Assembly (NCBI GenBank): GCA_963533935.1
Contig: CAUSQL010000002.1
Span: 26,145 to 90,144 of the forward strand
Direction of reading: 5' to 3'
Length of the DNA: 64,000 bases
Source of the DNA: CAUSKK01 sp963533935
GTDB taxonomy: Bacteria; Pseudomonadota; Gammaproteobacteria; Cardiobacteriales; Cardiobacteriaceae
Below, piece after piece: positions 56,458 to 63,945 of this stretch. The first letter of the stretch is position 1; each line of letters begins with the position of its first letter. A program made the position numbers and the translations under genes. The notes under the pieces are model-generated. The model did no database searches, was not told where the DNA came from, and saw only the letters and a list, made by a program, of their open reading frames with translations.

Positions 56458-57309
56458 ATGAAATTACTCAGCTGGAATGTGAACTCCCTGAAGGTGCGCG
56501 GCCCGCAGCTTTTACAGGTCATCGCCAACCACGACCCGGACCTCATCGCCCTGCAGGAGCTGAAGCAGGAGGAGGAGGCCATCGACTTCAGCGCCTCGGG
56601 CTATGAACTAATCAGCCTGGGCCAGAAGACCTACAATGGGGTGGCCCTGCTCAGCCGCCGGCCGCTGACGCACATTCAGCGCAACCTGCCCAACTGGGAC
56701 GACCCCCAGGCGCGGCTGCTGGCGGCCAGCTGCGGCGACCTACGTATCGTCTGCGTCTACGTGCCCAACGGCCAGGAGCTGGATTCGGACAAATATTTCT
56801 ACAAATTACGGTGGCTGGCGGCGGCCCGGGATTTCCTCGCCGCGGAATTGCGGCGCTGGCCGCGGCTGGTGCTGCTCGGCGACTTCAACATCGTGCCCGG
56901 TGCCGGCGACATGGTGGACGGGGAACGGCGGGCCGGGCAAATCTTCACTTCGGAACCGGAGCGGCGCTTTCTCCACGAACTGGCGGCCCTGGGCCTGCGC
57001 GACAGCTTCCGCGCCTTTTACCCGGAACATCAGCCCTACCGCTGGGGTGACTACGGCGCCATGAACCTGGCCGCGGCGGACTACCAGAGCCAATGGGAAC
57101 CGCTGCGCGGCCGGGTCCAGGAGCCGACCCTACCCTTCAGCTGGTGGGACTACCGGCACGGTGCCTTTGCCAAGAACCGCGGCATGCGCATTGACCTGAT
57201 TTTCGCCAGCGAGGCCCTGGAGCTGCGGCGGGCCGGCATCGACCTGCTGCCGCGCACCTGGGAACGGCCCTCGGACCATTGTCCGGTGTGGTTGGAACTT
57301 AAGGCTTAA
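56458..57309 (+). CDS. xth: exodeoxyribonuclease III-type AP endonuclease
   Basis: An endonuclease/exonuclease/phosphatase-fold repair enzyme cutting at abasic sites. The 283 residues start KLLSWNVNSLKVRGPQLLQV and show LIALQELKQEE (catalytic Glu), VCVYVPNGQELDSDKYFYKL, LLGDFNIVPGAGDM (Asp, Asn), WWDYRHGAFAKNRGMRIDLI and the terminal SDHCPVWLEL (Asp-His pair). The YVPNG form is like the ExoA/Xth group. It is single, with a palindrome 15 nt past its stop. Confidence 0.94.
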   Translation: MKLLSWNVNSLKVRGPQLLQVIANHDPDLIALQELKQEEEAIDFSASGYELISLGQKTYNGVALLSRRPLTHIQRNLPNWDDPQARLLAASCGDLRIVCVYVPNGQELDSDKYFYKLRWLAAARDFLAAELRRWPRLVLLGDFNIVPGAGDMVDGERRAGQIFTSEPERRFLHELAALGLRDSFRAFYPEHQPYRWGDYGAMNLAAADYQSQWEPLRGRVQEPTLPFSWWDYRHGAFAKNRGMRIDLIFASEALELRRAGIDLLPRTWERPSDHCPVWLELKA

Positions 57310-57323
57310 GCGGGAAATGGCAT

Positions 57324-57406
57324 TTATACAAACGGACGGGCGCTTTAGCTGTATGTAAATTAGAGCTTAATTACATACAGGTAAAGCGCCCGGCCGTCGG
57401 TAAATT
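57324..57406. repeat. palindrome-family repeat, short form
   Basis: Left arm TTATACAAACGGACGGGCGC then TTTAGCTGTATGTAA; right arm TTACATACAGGTAAAGCGCC then CGGCCGTCGGTAAATT. It fills the gap between the convergent xth and grxB genes (15 nt and 3 nt from their stops). Confidence 0.9.
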
Positions 57407-57408
57407 AA

Positions 57409-58050
57409 CTAAACGCTGCGGCCGAAGTAGGTGGCCACGCCGCTCTTGGCCGTCAGGTTTTCCAGGTACTGGCGCAGCGGCTCCGGCCAGGGCAGCCCCT
57501 TCACTATGGTTAGATTGCGCAGCACCGGGAACAGGTAAATGTCCTCAATGCCCGGCACGGCGCCGGCGGCGTAGGGTTCGCCCAGCAGTTCCGTCAGCGT
57601 GCGCAGCGGCGAATCCAGTTCAGCCAGGAATTTCGGCGTCTGCGCCAGCAAATCGCTAAAGCGTTCGCCGAGGAAGGCCTCCTTCTTCTCCCGGTAGTAA
57701 TTTTTCGCGCTGTCGCTGGCGAATTCCGGCAGCGGCACCATGATGTTGCGCGGCATGGCCAGCTTATGCACTAGCCCATTGACGGCCTGGAGCCACTCGG
57801 CCAGCTCCGGCCGCACGGCGCCGCCGAAGTGGCCGTCCCTATCCAAATAGGCGACGATGTCCAGGCTTTCCGCCAGCGGGCTGCCGTCCTCACGAATCAG
57901 AATGGGCAGCACCTTCTTGCCCACCAGCTTGATGGGTGTGTCCTCGTCGTCGTTGGCCAGAGGAATTTCTTCCAACGGCTGGCCGAGCAGGCCGGCGGCC
58001 AGGCGCACGCGCACGCAGAAGGGGCAGTGGTCGTAGTAGTAAAGTTTCAT
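57409..58050 (-). CDS. grxB: glutaredoxin 2 (GrxB)
   Basis: A GST-like glutaredoxin with dithiol activity. From the ATG at 58050 (GAGGA upstream) there are 213 residues, like E. coli Grx2. The active site is Cys9-P-F-Cys12 in YYYDHCPFCVRVRLAAG, then PIKLVGKKVLPILIREDGSP (cis-Pro) and LAESLDIVAYLD (glutathione site). The helical C-terminal domain follows. An earlier in-frame start would add ten residues before the first strand and is unlikely. Confidence 0.92.
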   Translation of the reverse strand: MKLYYYDHCPFCVRVRLAAGLLGQPLEEIPLANDDEDTPIKLVGKKVLPILIREDGSPLAESLDIVAYLDRDGHFGGAVRPELAEWLQAVNGLVHKLAMPRNIMVPLPEFASDSAKNYYREKKEAFLGERFSDLLAQTPKFLAELDSPLRTLTELLGEPYAAGAVPGIEDIYLFPVLRNLTIVKGLPWPEPLRQYLENLTAKSGVATYFGRSV

Positions 58051-58173
58051 GGCAATCCTCAGAAATGCTAAATGTCCCATTCTAGCGGTAATTATTTATA
58101 AGATTGACCCACGCGGCCCCGCCGCCAGCGGCACCGCCAGAACCATCTTTAGGCTTTTAATCAAGGAAAAATC

Positions 58174-59358
58174 ATGTTTGCAACCATCGAGAAATTACCC
58201 GACGACCCGATTTTGCGCCTGTCGCAGCTGTTTAAGGCCGACCCGCGCACGCCGAAAATCGACGTGGGCGTCGGCGTTTTTCAGAATGCCCAGGGGGAAA
58301 CGCCCATCATGGCCGCCGTTAAGGCCGCCGAAGGCGAGTTGCTCCAGCAGGAAAGCTCCAAGAGCTACATCGGTCTGCTCGGCAACCCCCGCTTCGACGA
58401 ACTCATCAGCGAGCTGGTGCTGGGCGATGCCGTGGAGAAAAGCCGCCGCCGCACCATTCAGGCGGTGGCCGGCACCGGCGCCGTGCGGCTCATGGGCGAA
58501 AGTCTGCACCATTTAATGCCCCAGGCCCGCCTCTATCTGCCGGAACCCACCTGGGGCAACCACAAGGCCATCTTCAGCGCCGCGGGCTTTCCCCTGGCCG
58601 ATTACCCCTACTACGACCGGGCCAGCTCGCTGGTGGCGCGGGAGCAGTTCTTCAGCGCCCTGGAAGGCTACGGCCCGCAGGATTTGGTGCTATTCCACGG
58701 CTGCTGCCACAACCCCAGCGGCGCCGATTTAAGCCCGGCGGACTGGGACCAGGTGGCGGAAATCGCCCAGCGGCGCGGCTTCCTGCCCATCATTGACCTG
58801 GCCTATCTGGGCTTCGGCGAAAGTCTGGAGCAGGACGCCTACGGCGTGCGTAAGCTGGCCAGCAGCCTGGAGAACATCTTTATTGCTGTGTCCTGCTCGA
58901 AGAACTTCGGCCTGTACAAGGAGCGGGTCGGCGCCGTCATCATGGTCGGGAAGAATGCAGAACAGGCCGAGGCGCTGCAATCGCACTTCGCCAGCTGTAG
59001 CCGGGCCATGGTGTCCATGGCGCCGGACCACGGGGCGGAAATCGTCGCGCGCATTCTCGGCAATCCGGAGCTGCGCCGCCGCTGGGAGGAGGAGTTGAAC
59101 CAGATGAGCCAATACATGCGCACGCGGCGCCAACAGCTGGCTGCGGCCCTGACCGCCCAGGCCGGCGGCAACTGGCAGTTCATCACCGACGTGCACCGGG
59201 GCATGTTCTCGCTGCTGCCGCTGGGCGCCGCGCGGGTGCAGCGGCTGCGGGAGGAATTCGCCATCTACATGGTGGGCGAAGGACGCACCAATATTGCCGG
59301 CCTGCGCAGTGAGGCGGACATCGCCTACCTGGCCGAGGCCATCGCTAAGGTGCTGTAG
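58174..59358 (+). CDS. tyrB: aspartate/tyrosine aminotransferase (class I, TyrB/AspC-like)
   Basis: A PLP enzyme for transamination of aromatic amino acids or aspartate. The 394 residues follow the Ia subgroup: IEKLPDDPILRLSQLFKADP start, KIDVGVGVFQNAQGETPIM, AVAGTGAVRLMGE, LPEPTWGNHKAIF, HGCCHNPSGADLS, IDLAYLGFGES and the PLP lysine in VSCSKNFGLYKERVG. RGMFSLLPL near the end carries the carboxylate region. TyrB versus AspC cannot be told apart by eye; tyrB is the nearer impression. A palindrome follows after 13 nt. Confidence 0.88.
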   Translation: MFATIEKLPDDPILRLSQLFKADPRTPKIDVGVGVFQNAQGETPIMAAVKAAEGELLQQESSKSYIGLLGNPRFDELISELVLGDAVEKSRRRTIQAVAGTGAVRLMGESLHHLMPQARLYLPEPTWGNHKAIFSAAGFPLADYPYYDRASSLVAREQFFSALEGYGPQDLVLFHGCCHNPSGADLSPADWDQVAEIAQRRGFLPIIDLAYLGFGESLEQDAYGVRKLASSLENIFIAVSCSKNFGLYKERVGAVIMVGKNAEQAEALQSHFASCSRAMVSMAPDHGAEIVARILGNPELRRRWEEELNQMSQYMRTRRQQLAAALTAQAGGNWQFITDVHRGMFSLLPLGAARVQRLREEFAIYMVGEGRTNIAGLRSEADIAYLAEAIAKVL

Positions 59359-59370
59359 GTTTAATCGGTA

Positions 59371-59477
59371 ATTTACCGACGGACGGGCGCTTATCCTGTA
59401 TGTATTTAGAACGTTAATTACATACAGGGGAAGCGAAGCGCTGAGCGATAGCGAAGAACCGCCCGTCCGTTGGTATA
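59371..59477. repeat. palindrome-family repeat, long form (insert in right arm)
   Basis: The left arm TTTACCGACGGACGGGCGC then TTATCCTGTATGTA is plain. Here the right arm carries the module: TACATACAGGGGAAGCGAAG, CGCTGAGCGATAGCGAAGAA, CCGCCCGTCCGTTGGTATA. It lies 13 nt after the aminotransferase stop and is the only copy with an insert confined to the right arm. Confidence 0.9.
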
Positions 59478-59613
59478 GCTGGATTATCTGCAGTAAATGA
59501 CGGTTGAATGGCAGCGGTTTACGGTTCCGCTAATGGCGGCCCGCTTCGGTTAGGCCCGTGCTGCGGAAGAATTTATAAGCGCCAATGCAGCCCTTGGGCG
59601 GTCTAGATTCGTT
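59478..59613. other. spacer between two palindromes
   Basis: The 136 bases between the two palindromes of the convergent tyrB and hom genes contain no open frame with a start site, no RNA gene pattern and no clear hairpin. Confidence 0.5.
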
Positions 59614-59696
59614 ATTTACCGACGGACGGGCGCTTTATCTGTTTGTATAAATAGGATTATTTACATACAGCTAAAGCGCCCGTCCGTTTGTATAAA
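59614..59696. repeat. palindrome-family repeat, short form
   Basis: Left arm TTTACCGACGGACGGGCGC then TTTATCTGTTTGTATAAA; right arm TTTACATACAGCTAAAGCGC then CCGTCCGTTTGTATAAA. It lies 6 nt from the hom stop. Confidence 0.9.
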
Positions 59697-59701
59697 TGCC
59701 G

Positions 59702-61006
59702 TTAAGCGATGTTCGCCACCCGAATGCGCTGCACCGCGCCGCGCAGCGCGTCCAGCTGGGAAATCTCACCGATGGCCTGGGAAATGCGGCTTTCCAGCAC
59801 CGGCTCCGTCAGCAGAATCAGCGGCAGATTGTCGCCCTGCTTCTCCGCATTCTTCTGAATCACCGACTGGAGGGAAATGCCGTTCTTCGCCATGATTTGC
59901 GCGATTTCCGCCAGCACCCCCACCCGGTCGGCCACGGTCAGCCGCAGGTAGTAGGCGCTGATGAACTGGCCCGGTTCCAGCACCGGCAGGCTTTCCCGGT
60001 CGCGCACCTGCTGGTAACCGAACTCCCGCAGCCGGTCCGCCGCGTCCAAATTCAACTCGCGAATGATGTCCACCAAATCCGCCACCACCGCCGATGCGGT
60101 CGGTAAACGGCCGGCGCCGGCACCGTAGTAGAGGCTGGTGCCGATGGCGTTGCCCTTCACCTGCACCGCGTTCATCACCCCGTTCACACTGCACAGCAGC
60201 GCCTCCTGGGGAATTAGGGTCGGATGCACCCGCACCTCCACCCCGTCGGGGCGGCGCAGGGCCAGGGCCAGGTGCTTAATGCCGTAGCCCAGCTCGGCGG
60301 CGGTCTTAATGTCTTCCGGAGTTAGGGCGTCGATGCCCTCGATATAGATGCGGTCGAATTGCAGGGGAATGCCAAAGGCCAGCGAAGCCAGAATGCAAAT
60401 CTTATGGCCGGCGTCGGTGCCGTTGATGTCAAAGGAGGGGTCGGCTTCGGCATAGCCCAAGGCCTGGGCCTCGGCCAGCACCTCGGCGAAGGAGCGGCCC
60501 TTCTGGGCCATCTCGCTGAGAATGAAGTTGCTGGTGCCGTTGATGATGCCGGCCACCTCGATGATTTCGTTGGCGCTCATGGCCTCGCGCAGCACCTTGA
60601 TGACCGGAATGCCGCCGGCCACCGAGGCTTCAAATTCCAAGGCCACACCCTTGCTGCGCGCCAGGGCGAAGAGCTCCTCGCCGTGCTTGGCAATCAGCGC
60701 CTTATTGGCGGTAATCACGTGCTTGCCGTTGTTCAGCGCCTCGACGATGAGGCTGCGCGCCGGCTCTTCGCCGCCGGCCAGCTCGATGACGATGTGAATG
60801 GCCGGGTCGCTGACGATTTCCCGCGGGTCGATGCTGCATTTGAAGGGATAGCTGGCGCCGGCGGGCCAATGGCGCCGGGCCACCGATTTAATTTGAATTT
60901 GGTAGCCGGTGCGCAGGGCGATTTCCTGGCCGTTCTTTTCCAGCACCTCCACCACCCCTTGGCCGACGGTGCCAAAGCCGATGATGCCGATAACTACATT
61001 TTTCAT
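59702..61006 (-). CDS. hom: homoserine dehydrogenase
   Basis: It reduces aspartate semialdehyde to homoserine, for threonine and methionine. From the ATG at 61006 (434 residues) the NAD(P) Rossmann motif GIIGFGTVGQGVVE is at the N-terminus, followed by ITANKALIAKHGEEL, VAGGIPVIKVLREA, NGTSNFILSEMAQKG and EADPSFDINGTDAGHKICIL. A C-terminal ACT domain (VADRVGVLAEIAQIMAKNGI) allows feedback control. It is the monofunctional type with no aspartokinase. An earlier start at 61066 would add an unlikely extension. Confidence 0.95.
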   Translation of the reverse strand: MKNVVIGIIGFGTVGQGVVEVLEKNGQEIALRTGYQIQIKSVARRHWPAGASYPFKCSIDPREIVSDPAIHIVIELAGGEEPARSLIVEALNNGKHVITANKALIAKHGEELFALARSKGVALEFEASVAGGIPVIKVLREAMSANEIIEVAGIINGTSNFILSEMAQKGRSFAEVLAEAQALGYAEADPSFDINGTDAGHKICILASLAFGIPLQFDRIYIEGIDALTPEDIKTAAELGYGIKHLALALRRPDGVEVRVHPTLIPQEALLCSVNGVMNAVQVKGNAIGTSLYYGAGAGRLPTASAVVADLVDIIRELNLDAADRLREFGYQQVRDRESLPVLEPGQFISAYYLRLTVADRVGVLAEIAQIMAKNGISLQSVIQKNAEKQGDNLPLILLTEPVLESRISQAIGEISQLDALRGAVQRIRVANIA

Positions 61007-61057
61007 GGGGAATTCCTGATTTAAAAGGAAAAAAATTATAGAGGCTTCGCCGTGGCT

Positions 61058-61134
61058 TTTATACAAACGATGGGGCGCTTTAGATGTATGTTTTAAGGCT
61101 TAAACATACATGGGAAGCGCCCGGTTGTATGTTA
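61058..61134. repeat. palindrome-family repeat supplying the nnrS stop codon
   Basis: Left arm TTTATACAAACGATGGGGCG then CTTTAGATGTATGTTTT; right arm AAACATACATGGGAAGCGCC then CGGTTGTATGTTAAT. The right end overlaps the stop codon of nnrS (TAA at 61132-61134, complement), so the repeat runs into the gene end. Confidence 0.88.
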
Positions 61135-62238
61135 ATGGGGCTCGCTGTGGGCGAAGATGTGCCGGTAGCGCAGGCCGTAGAGGGTGAAGGCGGTCAGCAG
61201 CGCCAGCGTCGGCAGCAGGTAGATGGTCAGCAGCGACGGCCACAGCAGCGCCCCCAGCGCCCGGCTGAGGGCGGCAAAAAACACCAGCGCCAGCGCCAGC
61301 CGGCTGTCCGGGTAAAAGCGCAGCGGCCGTCCGCTGTGGCGCAGGCCGGCCACGGACATAATCAGCAGAATGGCGCCGAGGAAGGCCCCCAGCGCCAGAA
61401 AATGGCGCGCCGGGCTGAACCAGGCCGGCCTAAACAGGTAGGCCAGGGCCAGGGCCCCGTAGCCCAGGGTTAAAACCCAGTGAATCAGGTAGTTGGCGCG
61501 CACGTAGGGGGCACGCAGCAGCTTGGTGCTGTGCCAGTCCTGGAGCCGCGCGCCGCAGGCGCAGGCCACCGCCGCCGCCAAATAGCCGCACATTTCCCGC
61601 GACGCACCAAAAAACACCGCCAGCCCGTAGGCCCAGAGGCTGAGCACCGCAATGTTCTTAAAGTGCCCGTTGGCGACGAAGCGCAGTTCATTGTCCGTAT
61701 CCAGCTTCAGCGCCTCATTGCCGAGCACCATGCCGACGCGGAAATTAACCTGGGCCACGGCGATTAGCATCACGTCCACCAGCAAATGGAGATAAACGGC
61801 GGAGTTTTTCCGGTAATAGCTGAGGTTTAGGATAAATATGGCCAGCAAAACGGCGCTGAAGCTGAGCAACTTCGGCCTTTTATTCTTTAACGTCCAGCCG
61901 CTGATGAACAGCAGCAGGTAGACCCAGAAAATTAAAGTTATCGGCTGAGCCAGGGCCGGCCAGGGCAGGCTAAAGGCCAGGGCCAGCCACAGCGTAAGCA
62001 GGCTGTAGCTGTGGCGCTTTAAAGGCCGCGGCCCGGTCCAGGAGGGCCAGGCGGTAAAGAGAAAGCCGACAAAGGCAGCGCCGCCCAGCAGGTTTATAAA
62101 TGCGAAGGCGTGCCAGTGCAGCGGGAAAAAGCCCGGGGGCCAGAAAATTAAACTCAGCCAGGGCAACAGCGCCAGCGGCGCCGCCAGGCACACCAACAAG
62201 AAAAAGAGGCGGAAGGGGTGTTCCGGCCATTTAGCCAT
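61132..62238 (-). CDS. nnrS: NnrS-family membrane protein
   Basis: NnrS is a heme- and copper-containing polytopic protein that protects against nitric oxide in denitrifiers and pathogens. The 368 residues are almost wholly hydrophobic, with about twelve helices. Family marks are the N-terminal HPFRLFFLLVCLAAPLALLP, FPLHWHAFAFINLLGGAAFV and FLFTAWPSW, and later SVAGLRHSGRPLRFYP. Histidines in HWHAF and RHSGR are candidate ligands. Its presence agrees with the nirK/norB genes 20 kb away. A GGAGG ribosome site precedes it. Confidence 0.88.
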   Translation of the reverse strand: MAKWPEHPFRLFFLLVCLAAPLALLPWLSLIFWPPGFFPLHWHAFAFINLLGGAAFVGFLFTAWPSWTGPRPLKRHSYSLLTLWLALAFSLPWPALAQPITLIFWVYLLLFISGWTLKNKRPKLLSFSAVLLAIFILNLSYYRKNSAVYLHLLVDVMLIAVAQVNFRVGMVLGNEALKLDTDNELRFVANGHFKNIAVLSLWAYGLAVFFGASREMCGYLAAAVACACGARLQDWHSTKLLRAPYVRANYLIHWVLTLGYGALALAYLFRPAWFSPARHFLALGAFLGAILLIMSVAGLRHSGRPLRFYPDSRLALALVFFAALSRALGALLWPSLLTIYLLPTLALLTAFTLYGLRYRHIFAHSEPH

Positions 62239-62246
62239 AGTTCCTC

Positions 62247-62810
62247 CTAAAACAATGATTCCTGGTGCAGCGGCCGGAAGCTGCGCCGGTGCTGCGGGCT
62301 CGGGCCCAGTTCTTCCAGGGCCATCCGGTGGGCGGCGGTGCCGTAGCCCTTGTTCTTGCTCCAGCCGTAGCCGGGGAATTGCCGGTCAAGCTCGGCCATC
62401 AGCCGGTCGCGCGCCACCTTGGCAATGATGGAGGCGGCGGAAATGCACGGTTCCAATCCGTCGCCGCCGATGATGGCCCGGCTTTCCATAGACACGGCCG
62501 GTTTGAATTTGCCGTCCACCAACAGCAGTTCCGGCGCGGGGCTTAGCTGCGCCACCGCCAGCGCCATGGCGTGGAGGCTGGCCCGGTGTATGTTCAGCCG
62601 GTCGATATCCGCGGCACTCACCTCCGCCAGGGCCCAGGCTCGGGCCTGTTCCTTTATGGCTGCGGCCAGTTGTTCCCGCCGCCGCGCCGTCAGCTGTTTA
62701 CTGTCGTTCAGGCCCGGCAGTTCGTAGCTTTCCGGCAAAATCACCGCCGCCGCCAGCACCGGGCCGGCCAGGGCGCCGCGGCCCACCTCGTCGCAGCCGC
62801 CGATTAGCAC
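62247..62810 (-). CDS. rnhB: ribonuclease HII
   Basis: RNase HII removes ribonucleotides from DNA and RNA primers. With the GTG start at 62810, which overlaps the lpxB stop (sequence CTGTGCTAA), there are 187 residues, the family length. The start VLIGGCDEVGRGALAGPVLA carries the Asp and Glu of the active site. LLVDGKFK and ISAASIIAKVARDRLM supply the later Asp residues, and KNKGYGTAAHRMAL is typical. The longer in-frame reading from 62945 lies within lpxB and looks artificial. Confidence 0.9.
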   Translation of the reverse strand: MLIGGCDEVGRGALAGPVLAAAVILPESYELPGLNDSKQLTARRREQLAAAIKEQARAWALAEVSAADIDRLNIHRASLHAMALAVAQLSPAPELLLVDGKFKPAVSMESRAIIGGDGLEPCISAASIIAKVARDRLMAELDRQFPGYGWSKNKGYGTAAHRMALEELGPSPQHRRSFRPLHQESLF

Positions 62811-63886
62811 AGTAAATCCCCAATGGCAGCGGCCGCCTTCGAACTGGCCTGGGGCGGCAGCAGCGCGCCTAATTCCCGGAAGCCGGCCAGTTGCTCCGCC
62901 GGATTGACCTGGAGTAGCGCCCGTTCCAGCCGGTCCACGGTGCAATTTTCTTGCATTAATTCCGGCACCAGTTCCCGCCCCAGCAGAATGTTCGGCAGGG
63001 CGAAGCGCTTGATTTTTAACAATATTCTGGCGATGAGGGCCGTCAGGCTGTGGACCCGGTAGGCTACGACCATGGGCCGTTGCAGCAGCGCCGCTTCCAG
63101 GGTAATGGTGCCGCTCTTTAGCAGCAGTAAGTCGCAGGCGGCCATGAGCAATTCGCTGGCGGCGTCCTTTACCAGAAATTCTTCGGGTAAATCGGCGCCG
63201 GGCTGGCTAAGAATCAGGTAATTCTCCTTTTCTAAGCGTTGGGCTGTAGCGATGAAAATGGGCGCTAGCTGCTGCCGTTCACTGGCGCGGGAGCCGGGGA
63301 AAATGCCGAGAATCTTCGCCCCCAGCGGCAGGTGCAGCAGCTGGCGGGCCTTATCCCGATCAATGGGCTGGAGCCGGTCCCGCATGGGGTGGCCCACGCA
63401 GATGGCGGGCAGTTGATGGCGGCGGTAAATCTCCGTCTCAAAGGGGAACAGGCAAAGCATTAAATCCACGGATTTTTTAATGCCGTGAATGCGCCAGGAT
63501 TTCCAGGCCCACAGGGACGGGCTCACGTAGTGCACAGTCTTAACTCCCTTTTGCTTCAGTTGGCGCGCGATGGGCAGATTAAAATCCGGCGCGTCAATGC
63601 CGACGAAGAGGTCGGGCGGATTATCCCGCCAGTAATTGAGCAGGCGGCGGCGCAGACGCCACAGCTCCGGCAGCCGCCCCAGCACCTCCACCAGGCCCAT
63701 CACCGCAAGTTTTTCCAGTGGTACCAGACTATTAAAGCCGAGGGCAGCCATTTCCTCGCCACCGACGCCGGAAAATTGGGCGTTCGGAAAGCGCTGCTGT
63801 AGTTCGGCCAGCAGCGGTGCGCCAATGAGGTCGCCGGATTTCTCCCCGACGCACAGGGCAATGTGTAATTTCTTTGCGTTATTCAT
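62804..63886 (-). CDS. lpxB: lipid-A-disaccharide synthase
   Basis: LpxB joins UDP-2,3-diacylglucosamine and lipid X. From the ATG at 63886 there are 360 residues. GEKSGDLIGAPLLAELQQRF, FSGVGGEEMAALG, LFVGIDAPDFNL, VSPSLWAWKSWRI, HQLPAICVGHPMRD and the donor-binding segments LKSGTITLEAALLQRPMVVAYR follow the family. A TTG at 63901 would add five residues; the ATG is preferred, but its ribosome site (AGTGGAA) is weak. It overlaps rnhB by seven bases. Confidence 0.95.
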   Translation of the reverse strand: MNNAKKLHIALCVGEKSGDLIGAPLLAELQQRFPNAQFSGVGGEEMAALGFNSLVPLEKLAVMGLVEVLGRLPELWRLRRRLLNYWRDNPPDLFVGIDAPDFNLPIARQLKQKGVKTVHYVSPSLWAWKSWRIHGIKKSVDLMLCLFPFETEIYRRHQLPAICVGHPMRDRLQPIDRDKARQLLHLPLGAKILGIFPGSRASERQQLAPIFIATAQRLEKENYLILSQPGADLPEEFLVKDAASELLMAACDLLLLKSGTITLEAALLQRPMVVAYRVHSLTALIARILLKIKRFALPNILLGRELVPELMQENCTVDRLERALLQVNPAEQLAGFRELGALLPPQASSKAAAAIGDLLC

Positions 63887-63945
63887 GGTTCCACTTGACA
63901 AAGTTTTCGAGGATTTTAGGCAAGTTTTGCTGCCATCGGAATTGT

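Noticed and set aside
62247..62945. rnhB with a start at 62945
   Set aside because: The first 45 residues would be read out of frame from inside lpxB and are Gly/Arg/Ala-rich; the GTG at 62810 begins where the RNase HII fold begins.
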